The notes beneath the pieces were generated by a model. The model had not been told where the DNA came from and ran no database searches. It saw only the letters and a program-made list of their open reading frames with translations. Below, one piece after another: positions 12,178 to 16,575 of a stretch of 16,575 nucleotides of DNA; the stretch's first letter is position 1; each line of letters starts with the position of its first letter. The stretch is from UBA10133 sp964528565 (GTDB lineage Bacteria > Patescibacteriota > Microgenomatia > UBA1400 > MFAQ01), in contig CAZGSP010000022.1 of assembly GCA_964528565.1 (NCBI GenBank), forward strand, positions 1 through 16,575, written 5' to 3'. The translations under genes and the position numbers were made by a program.

Positions 12178-13458
12178 ATGAATAATATATTAGCTCCTTT
12201 GCGCGCCCTATTTAAGATAAAAGATCTTCGGAACAGACTGATTTTTACGGCTATCGTCATTTTTATTTTTCGTCTGGTCGCGCACATCCCCGCCCCGGGC
12301 ATCAACCTGACGGCCCTAAAAGGTCTTTTCGATTCTTCGGCCTTTCTTTCACTTCTTGATATCTTTTCCGGCGGTACACTCACGAATTTTTCCATCATGG
12401 CCCTTGGTCTAAACCCTTATATCAACGCCTCTATCATTATGCAGATGCTGGGTATGGTAGTTCCGAAATTGGAAGAGCTTCAAAAAGAAGGGGATTATGG
12501 CCGTCAAAAAATAAATCAATACACCCGTCTCCTTACCATTCCCCTCTGTTTCTTTCAGGGGATAGCTTTGATCATGCTTCTTCGAGGTCAAGGGCTCACC
12601 ACCACGTCAGACCCTCTCAAACTTGCTTCTATTGTTTTTACCCTCGCCGCCGGAACCGCCTTCCTTATCTGGCTCGGTGAACAGCTAAACGATTATGGGG
12701 TCGGCAATGGCATCAGTCTGATTATCTTCGTCGGTATCGTCACCCGTCTTCCTGTTGCCGCCGCCCAAGTTCTTACTACCATTGATCCTGCTCAAATATT
12801 TACCTATTTGATCTTTGGTGTTTTTGCTATCGCTTCGGTTTACGCTATTGTCAGAGTTGGAGAAGCTGTTCGCGAAGTACCCATTCAATCGGCGAGACGG
12901 GGAGCTTCCTTTACCTCGGTCGTCGGCAACCACCTGCCTCTTCGTCTCAATCAGGCCGGTGTTATCCCGATCATCTTTGCCGTTTCTTTTATGTTGATCC
13001 CCAATCTTCTAAGCCGGGTCTTCGCCGGTTCCGGTCAACCGATACTGGCTCAAATATCCCGGAGTGTTAGCCTTTACTTGGCACCCGATACCATCCTCTA
13101 CAATGCGCTCTATTTTGGGCTGGTAGTCGCTTTTTGTTACTTCTATACCGCGGTCGTCTTCAATCCGGAAAAAATTGCCAAAGATCTCCGTTCTTCCGGC
13201 TCGTTTATTCCCGGAGTCCGCCCCGGTCCCAATACCGTTGACTACCTAAACTTCGTTCTTAATCGAATTACTTTAGTCGGGGCTTCCTTCCTCGGTTTGG
13301 TCGCTATTTTCCCCTCAATTATTTCCGGCGTCACCGGTATTACCTCTATCGCCATCGGGGGAACGGGTATTTTAATTGTCGTTTCGGTTGTCTTGGAAAT
13401 TCTCAAGACCATCAACTCCCAGCTCTACATGTACAGTTACGACAAGTTCCTCGACTAA
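12178..13458 (+). CDS. secY: Protein translocase subunit SecY
   Basis: SecY is the channel of the Sec translocon in the cytoplasmic membrane, exporting and inserting proteins with SecE/G and SecA. The product has 426 residues, the family's usual 420-440, with ten hydrophobic segments. Conserved parts: PAPGIN near residue 40; FSGGTLTNFSIMALGLNPYI (plug and TM2 start); GRQKINQYTR; WLGEQLNDYGVGNGIS (TM4/5 region); VPIQSARR in the cytoplasmic loop; and IPGVRPGPNT with RITLVGASFLGLVA. The gene is separated from rplO by four accessory genes and terminators and starts from its own promoter with a very short leader and no SD. It is followed 3 bp later by adk. Confidence 0.98.
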   Translation: MNNILAPLRALFKIKDLRNRLIFTAIVIFIFRLVAHIPAPGINLTALKGLFDSSAFLSLLDIFSGGTLTNFSIMALGLNPYINASIIMQMLGMVVPKLEELQKEGDYGRQKINQYTRLLTIPLCFFQGIALIMLLRGQGLTTTSDPLKLASIVFTLAAGTAFLIWLGEQLNDYGVGNGISLIIFVGIVTRLPVAAAQVLTTIDPAQIFTYLIFGVFAIASVYAIVRVGEAVREVPIQSARRGASFTSVVGNHLPLRLNQAGVIPIIFAVSFMLIPNLLSRVFAGSGQPILAQISRSVSLYLAPDTILYNALYFGLVVAFCYFYTAVVFNPEKIAKDLRSSGSFIPGVRPGPNTVDYLNFVLNRITLVGASFLGLVAIFPSIISGVTGITSIAIGGTGILIVVSVVLEILKTINSQLYMYSYDKFLD

Positions 13459-13461
13459 ACT

Positions 13462-14022
13462 ATGAATTTAATTATTCTCGGTCCACAAGGTTCCGGAAAA
13501 GGTACTCAGGCAAAATTACTGGCCGAAAAATTTGGCTATGTTCATGTGTCTTCCGGTTCCCGTCTCCGTGAATTCGCTAAGAGCGGTACTCCCAAGGGCA
13601 ACTTGATCGCCGATCTGTTAACCACCGGAGAACTCATGCCCTTCGATACGGTCATGCAGGTAATTGAGCAGGATCTACTGGGCGCCAAGAACGGTTTCAT
13701 CTTGGACGGTACCCCAAGAGACTTGATGCAAGCCGAGTATTTGGATTGGTTTTTAAACGAACGCCACCTCGTTATCGACAAGGTGATCTTTTTAAACATT
13801 CCTCGTGAGGAGAGCCTCAAAAGACTGGCTCTGCGGGCGAAGATCGAAAACCGGTCCGATGATACCCCCGAAGCCATTCAGAACAGGCTGGATAATTATG
13901 AAAAAGAAACCGTACCCGTTTTCGAGCACTACCGCAAGCAAGGCAAACTTCTCGAGATCGACGGGACTCCCGATATAGAGACCATCTTTGCCGACATCGT
14001 TAGTAGACTGGAAACAAAATGA
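13462..14022 (+). CDS. adk: Adenylate kinase, short-lid form
   Basis: Adenylate kinase interconverts ATP + AMP and 2 ADP in the cytoplasm. The 186-residue length indicates the short form without the extended, Cys-containing lid of longer types. The P-loop is GPQGSGKGT (7-15), with R36 in the AMP site. The lid-flanking end has DDTPEAIQNRLDNYEKETVPV, matching the family's DD....I..RL..Y...T.P. Two usually conserved motifs differ: the STGDLLR segment reads SSGSRLR (30-36), and DGFPR reads DGTPR (82-86). The gene sits between secY and map as in many spc operons, and its stop overlaps the map start by ATGA. There is no SD. Confidence 0.95.
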   Translation: MNLIILGPQGSGKGTQAKLLAEKFGYVHVSSGSRLREFAKSGTPKGNLIADLLTTGELMPFDTVMQVIEQDLLGAKNGFILDGTPRDLMQAEYLDWFLNERHLVIDKVIFLNIPREESLKRLALRAKIENRSDDTPEAIQNRLDNYEKETVPVFEHYRKQGKLLEIDGTPDIETIFADIVSRLETK

Positions 14023-14753
14023 CCAAATTACAGATCATGACCGAAGGGGGAAGGCGTCTCGGCCGGATCAAGGGTCAGCTGGCGGAAATGGTCAAAGAAG
14101 GGGTCACCCCTCTCGAAATTGATCTGGTTGCCGACCGGCTTATCCTGGAAGGCGGAGATAAGCCTTCTTTCAAGATGGTTCACGGTTACAAATACGCCAC
14201 CTGTATCAACGTCAACGAGGGTATGGTTCACGGCATTCCGGGGAAAATCCCTTTCAAGCCGGGCGATGTCGTGAAGATCGATATGGGACTTTTCCATGAT
14301 GGTTTTCATCTCGATACTGCCATTACGGTTCAGGTGCTTCCCCACACTCCGGAAGTCACCAAGTTCCTCGAAGTTAGCCGTCTGGCTCTAGATAGAGCCA
14401 TTTCCACCGCCACTCCCGGAGGCACCGTTTACGATATTGGCGAAGCAATGCAGTCGGTCGCGGAAGGCGCCGGCTTCAACGTGGTCCGCGATCTTACCGG
14501 GCACGGCATCGGTCGAAAGCTTCACATGGATCCCTACATCCCGTGTTTTGCCGATAAGAAAAACAAGAAGTTTGTCCTGGCGGTAGACCAGACCGTAGCT
14601 ATCGAAGCCATGATCACCATGGGAGACTGGCACCTGGTCGAAGACCCGGATGGCTGGACTCTCTCCACTCAGGATCGCTCTCTCACGGCCATGTTCGAAG
14701 AAACGGTCTATATCGCCCCCGACGGTCCCAAGATCCTCACGGGCATCAATTAA
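14019..14753 (+). CDS. map: Methionine aminopeptidase, type I
   Basis: This enzyme removes the initiator methionine from new proteins, using two metal ions. The 244 residues match the minimal type I form (about 250). All five metal ligands are present: D88 (KIDMG), D99 (HLDTA), H162 (GHGIG), E196 (IEAM) and E227 (FEET). The substrate-side H71 is in NVNEGMVHGIP. Small departures: the usual H.E.P after GHGIG is HMDP, and the common YEHT is FEET. The ATG overlaps the adk stop (ATGA), implying coupling. No SD and no hairpin terminator directly after the gene are visible. Confidence 0.97.
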   Translation: MTKLQIMTEGGRRLGRIKGQLAEMVKEGVTPLEIDLVADRLILEGGDKPSFKMVHGYKYATCINVNEGMVHGIPGKIPFKPGDVVKIDMGLFHDGFHLDTAITVQVLPHTPEVTKFLEVSRLALDRAISTATPGGTVYDIGEAMQSVAEGAGFNVVRDLTGHGIGRKLHMDPYIPCFADKKNKKFVLAVDQTVAIEAMITMGDWHLVEDPDGWTLSTQDRSLTAMFEETVYIAPDGPKILTGIN

Positions 14754-14759
14754 CCTCAC

Positions 14760-14789
14760 AGACTAAATATGGTATACTATAGGTAGTCT
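14760..14789 (+). promoter_or_regulatory. Promoter with flanking inverted repeat for the gene at 14850
   Basis: TGG TATACT (hexamer 14773-14778, extension 14770-14772) lies in the middle of a 6-bp inverted repeat, AGACTA (14760-14765) and TAGTCT (14784-14789), separated by 18 bp. The right arm overlaps the predicted start near 14785. The repeat could be an operator, but 6 bp arms are short. Confidence 0.5.
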
Positions 14790-14849
14790 ACGTTTCTCAA
14801 ACACATTTAAATAGCCATCGGGTGCTACTTGGTGGCAAAGGAGAGAGTC

Positions 14850-15017
14850 ATGAATGGGCTTCCAATTGTGATAACCATTAAGGCCGCGGTTCTTATTTCG
14901 GGCATACTTTTTGTAATCGCTGGCATCTATTTTGCCTTCACCGCTACACCTCTCATGCTGGGTATCGGGGTCGCTTGTGTGGGACTTCTCATGATTCTAT
15001 TGACCCGGGGTCTTTGA
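14850..15017 (+). CDS. Small membrane protein with two predicted helices
   Basis: The 55-residue protein is almost all hydrophobic: a first helix around residues 9-29 (KAAVLISGILFVIAGIYFAF), a short polar turn (TATP), and a second helix around 34-52 (LMLGIGVACVGLLMILL), ending TRGL. No family is recognised; two-helix proteins this small include regulators of membrane complexes, toxins and many orphans, and the sequence does not discriminate. The start at 14850 is fixed by AAGGAG (14838-14843), 6 nt upstream. A TTG at 14829 in the same frame would add seven residues but would place the SD inside the gene. It has its own promoter and a terminator at 15070. Confidence 0.65.
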   Translation: MNGLPIVITIKAAVLISGILFVIAGIYFAFTATPLMLGIGVACVGLLMILLTRGL

Positions 15018-15069
15018 CAGACCTTAAGTCGCCCGCCCCTCTGTCCAAAATCGGAGACTTGGTCCAATC

Positions 15070-15096
15070 GCTCCCCAACACTTGGGGAGCTTTTTT
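15070..15096 (+). terminator. Intrinsic terminator after the gene at 14850
   Basis: GCTCCCCAA (15070-15078), loop CAC, TTGGGGAGC (15082-15090), then T6. This perfect 9-bp stem is the strongest terminator in the window. The stretch 15018-15069 before it shows nothing recognisable. Confidence 0.9.
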
Positions 15097-15118
15097 GTAT
15101 TTAGCCATTCAAGCTACT

Positions 15119-15148
15119 AAAAAACCCGCCCTCCAAAGAGAGCGGGTT
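15119..15148 (-). terminator. Intrinsic terminator for the minus-strand gene
   Basis: Read on the - strand, AACCCGCTCTC pairs with GAGGGCGGGTT (11 bp with one T-G) around a TTTG loop, followed by TTTT. It lies 14 bp past the stop of the minus-strand gene, facing the + strand terminator at 15070-15096. Confidence 0.85.
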
Positions 15149-15162
15149 CAACAAAACTAGGG

Positions 15163-15426
15163 TCAGAAATACTTGACGTCTTTGTAAACGATCTTACCGT
15201 GTTTTTTTGCCTCCACCGTAACGTGTGGCCACGCTTTCTTAACAACAAGCCACCAGAAGATAACAAAAACAAACATGACTCCCCCAGTAAGTTTGATTGC
15301 CGCCGTGTTACCCAGAGCTGCACTCGAGATGATCGAGTCAGCCCCTGGAATTAAGGAAACTGGGATAAAACTGGCAATACTCAAAAGAACCGCAATGGTG
15401 AGACCGATCAATGTTCTGTTTCCCAT
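15163..15426 (-). CDS. Small membrane protein, the only minus-strand gene
   Basis: The 87-residue protein has two hydrophobic segments, roughly 6-27 (LIGLTIAVLLSIASFIPVSLIP) and 48-62 (GGVMFVFVIFWWLVV), followed by a basic tail rich in Lys (KKAWPHVTVEAKKHGKIVYKD). The first could be a signal anchor, and the tail would then lie in the cytoplasm by the positive-inside rule. No family is recognised. The start (CAT at 15424-15426) is fixed by GGAGG 4 nt upstream on the - strand, and the promoter is near-perfect. It converges on the gene at 14850 and diverges from the TIR-like pair. It is the only gene on the - strand, which marks it as an insertion in an otherwise one-directional locus. Confidence 0.8.
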   Translation of the reverse strand: MGNRTLIGLTIAVLLSIASFIPVSLIPGADSIISSAALGNTAAIKLTGGVMFVFVIFWWLVVKKAWPHVTVEAKKHGKIVYKDVKYF

Positions 15427-15475
15427 TATTCCTCCGTTTGGTTGATTTTTGACGTGCTACGTTCGAATAGCCCAT

Positions 15476-15504
15476 ATATTAGCACAAAACCCTCCTTTTG
15501 TCAA
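15476..15504 (-). promoter_or_regulatory. Near-perfect promoter for the minus-strand gene
   Basis: On the - strand: TTGACA (15504-15499), a 17-bp spacer, TGC TAATAT (hexamer 15481-15476). The -35 is perfect and the -10 is one step from consensus with a TG extension. The start is expected near 15469, leaving a leader of about 43 nt. Confidence 0.8.
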
Positions 15505-15541
15505 GATTATAGGCTTACAGAGCCGGCTCGGAGGCACATCG

Positions 15542-15550
15542 TGCTAGAAT
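15542..15550 (+). promoter_or_regulatory. Extended -10 promoter for the TIR-like pair
   Basis: TGC TAGAAT (hexamer 15545-15550). No -35 hexamer is seen; instead a perfect 10-bp palindrome, GAGCCGGCTC (15520-15529), occupies that position. The start is expected near 15557, with a leader of about 27 nt carrying GGAGG. Confidence 0.55.
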
Positions 15551-15583
15551 ACCCCATCTTGCATCTTAAAAATTGGAGGTAGT

Positions 15584-15982
15584 ATGCCTGGTCCAATCCT
15601 TATTCTTCATGCTACAGATACGATAAGAACCGCCAAACAGCTTCAAAGCGTGTTATTGGATGTAGGTTTATTTTCTCTGACCTACGCAGAAGCTCTGCTT
15701 TCGGGACCGCTCAGTATTGTCGAGCTGGTTGCCTCTTCATCGGCCGTGGTCATCATTCTAAGTGATCGTCTGTTAGAGGACATGACCGGTACGGTCATCG
15801 CTCAGCACGCTCTCAACTCCCATAAAGGAGCCTGTGTTCAATATGGATACATCGACAAGCCCGAGTGGGCGGAAGGAGCCTTCAACCTTGAGCCGGGCGA
15901 CCTGTTCGAGTTAAATTGGGAATTGTTGCTGACCCTGCTTCGTTCCCAGATCAACTTCGCTCAGCTCGGAGAGGAATTCTAG
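15584..15982 (+). CDS. TIR-like protein 1, putative catalytic Glu replaced by Gln
   Basis: The 132-residue protein has the layout of a single TIR domain: a first strand with ILILHATD (5-12), a helix ending in LLDVG (24-28), then SSSAVVIILSDRLL (51-64), which matches the TIR strand D region (S..vvvvlS..yl), and helix VIAQHAL (71-77). In TIR NADases this last helix carries the catalytic Glu; aligned with its downstream paralogue, the position is Q74. It is similar along its length to the next gene (LILHA.D....A..L...L...G; EL..S.SAV). The start is fixed by GGAGG (15575-15579). A structural match is needed; the related nucleoside 2-deoxyribosyltransferase fold is an alternative. Confidence 0.5.
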   Translation: MPGPILILHATDTIRTAKQLQSVLLDVGLFSLTYAEALLSGPLSIVELVASSSAVVIILSDRLLEDMTGTVIAQHALNSHKGACVQYGYIDKPEWAEGAFNLEPGDLFELNWELLLTLLRSQINFAQLGEEF

Positions 15983-15983
15983 C

Positions 15984-16418
15984 TTGAATGGTATTACGCT
16001 AATCCTTCATGCTCCGGACGCTCTCGAAGAGGCCGAAGAGCTTGGTTTTGAGCTTCAAACGATCGGTTTCGAGGCTGTGACTTTAGAAAAGATTACGAAG
16101 CACTCCACCAAAGCGGAGATTCACAAAGCCTGTCCCGAACTCCTTCTCTCGATGTCGGCGGTCATTGTCTTGGCGAGCCCTGACTTTTTTGACTACCCGG
16201 TGCTCGTTGAAATAGCCTTAAGATCCTCGATCGAGAAGAAATTCATACCGGTAGTCTTTGGTTTTGAAGAAACGTCTCTTCCGGACTGGTTTAGCAACCC
16301 CATCCGTCTGATTTCCGGCGTCAACGATGATCCCCGTCAGTGGAACATACTGATCGGTTCGCTTCAAAGGCGCACTGGTAACCACTTTCTATATTCTTCC
16401 TTTTTCACCCCGTCCTAG
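15984..16418 (+). CDS. TIR-like protein 2, putative catalytic Glu retained
   Basis: The 144-residue protein starts at TTG 15984, with GGAGAGG (15968-15974) 9 nt upstream inside the end of the previous gene; only 1 bp separates the two genes, so they are coupled. TIR-like features in order: TLILHAPD (5-12), a helix ending LQTIGF (24-29), SMSAVIVLASPDFFD (56-70), helix LVEIAL (74-79) with E76 at the place of the TIR NADase glutamate (E642 in SARM1), then KKFIPVVFGF (85-94), matching the usual k.viPV strand, and SLPDWF. It is a paralogue of the upstream gene. The tail after residue 130 is unlike it. The stop codon is inside the terminator stem-loop. The fold call is by eye. Confidence 0.55.
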   Translation: MNGITLILHAPDALEEAEELGFELQTIGFEAVTLEKITKHSTKAEIHKACPELLLSMSAVIVLASPDFFDYPVLVEIALRSSIEKKFIPVVFGFEETSLPDWFSNPIRLISGVNDDPRQWNILIGSLQRRTGNHFLYSSFFTPS

Positions 16419-16429
16419 ACGGGGTTTTT
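16407..16429 (+). terminator. Intrinsic terminator after the TIR-like pair
   Basis: ACCCCGTC (16407-16414), loop CTA, GACGGGGT (16418-16425), then TTTT. The stop TAG (16416-16418) lies at the loop, so the stem begins inside the coding region. Confidence 0.88.
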
Positions 16430-16433
16430 GTTG

Positions 16434-16520
16434 TACAATTGGCTATCAAGTGGTCTACGAAGTCTGGTACTAGCAAAACGTGCCCGGCTTTGGTAGAATA
16501 CCACTTGCACAACTTTTATA
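16434..16520 (+). promoter_or_regulatory. infA leader: two candidate promoters and a long-range stem
   Basis: TACAAT (16434-16439) would start RNA near 16446. TGG TAGAAT (hexamer 16494-16499) would start it near 16506, 14 nt before the infA ATG. CAAGTGGT (16447-16454) is a perfect complement of ACCACTTG (16500-16507), extended by CTAC (16455-16458) with GTAG (16493-16496) across a 3-nt bulge. RNA from the first promoter would thus begin exactly at this stem. No SD is present. The 40-odd nt loop shows no tRNA or known riboswitch pattern. Confidence 0.45.
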
Positions 16521-16575
16521 TGGCTAAAAACCAGATGACTGAGGTAAACGGAGTCGTCTCCGAGTCGCTACCCAA
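16520..16575 (+). CDS. infA: Translation initiation factor IF-1, N-terminal fragment
   Basis: Only the first 18 codons are inside the window. They read MAKNQMTEVNGVVSESLP, matching the IF-1 start (MAKED.IEVEG.V.E.LP). IF-1 is an OB-fold protein that occupies the 30S A site during initiation. Its place after map fits the usual secY-adk-map-infA order, here interrupted by four small genes. The ATG follows AACTTTTAT with no SD. The gene runs off the right edge. Confidence 0.92.
   Translation, partial: MAKNQMTEVNGVVSESLP

Noticed and set aside
14829..14849. TTG at 14829 as start of the small membrane protein
   Set aside because: The AAGGAG would then be inside the gene, while it is ideally placed for the ATG at 14850.
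15584..16418. TIR-like pair as one gene broken by a frameshift
   Set aside because: The two halves are paralogous to each other rather than complementary parts, and each has its own SD and start.
1..16575. CRISPR array, tRNA, rRNA, insertion sequence or recombinase
   Set aside because: I saw no regularly spaced repeats, no cloverleaf pattern and no transposase or integrase motif on either strand.

Overview
The window is the core ribosomal-protein locus of a bacterium, running almost entirely on the + strand. It carries the 3' end of fusA, then tuf-rpsJ, then the S10 and spc gene series (rplC-rplD-rplW-rplB-rpsS-rplV-rpsC-rplP-rpmC-rpsQ-rplN-rplX-rplE-rpsN-rpsH-rplF-rplR-rpsE-rplO), then secY-adk-map, and finally the first 18 codons of infA. 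The most likely source is a member of the Candidate Phyla Radiation (Patescibacteria). rpmD (L30) is missing from its usual place between rpsE and rplO, which is a known CPR trait. Several proteins are short (L2 251 aa, L29 52 aa). UGA is used as a stop codon (rplX, adk), so this is not a UGA-recoded lineage such as Gracilibacteria. The exact CPR phylum cannot be fixed from this window.

Layout. Positions 1-1906 hold fusA'-tuf-rpsJ, with a promoter inside the end of fusA. Positions 1907-2077 hold an intrinsic terminator, a 57-nt imperfect palindrome and a -10 element, which separate rpsJ from the rest. Positions 2078-10243 are a compact run of 19 ribosomal-protein genes, often overlapping by ATGA. 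Positions 10335-12119 hold four small unrecognised or barely recognised genes placed between rplO and secY, each with its own promoter, strong Shine-Dalgarno (SD) sequence and terminator hairpin. Positions 12178-14753 are secY-adk-map, starting from an extended -10 promoter almost at the start codon. Positions 14754-16430 hold four more small genes: two tiny membrane proteins, convergent, and a tandem pair of paralogous TIR-like proteins. infA begins at 16520.

How the genes work together. The housekeeping genes build both ribosomal subunits (S3, S5, S8, S10, S14, S17, S19; L2-L6, L14-L16, L18, L22-L24, L29), supply elongation factors G and Tu and initiation factor 1, and process and export new proteins (SecY, methionine aminopeptidase). 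Adenylate kinase maintains the nucleotide pool. The eight accessory genes sit at the two joints of this locus (rplO/secY and map/infA) and behave as self-contained transcription units.

The most striking pattern is a split in translation signals. None of the 25 visible housekeeping starts has a recognisable SD, and three of them lie only about 6-14 nt downstream of a predicted transcription start. All eight accessory starts have a strong SD (AAGGAG, GGAGG or similar). Two accessory genes also share a 46-nt terminator/promoter/leader block (44 of 46 identical) that contains an exact DnaA-box 9-mer and a predicted 5'-terminal mRNA tag, GAACATTCAAA. A third gene shares the tag. These genes, and especially the tandem TIR-like pair, are the best candidates for something undescribed.
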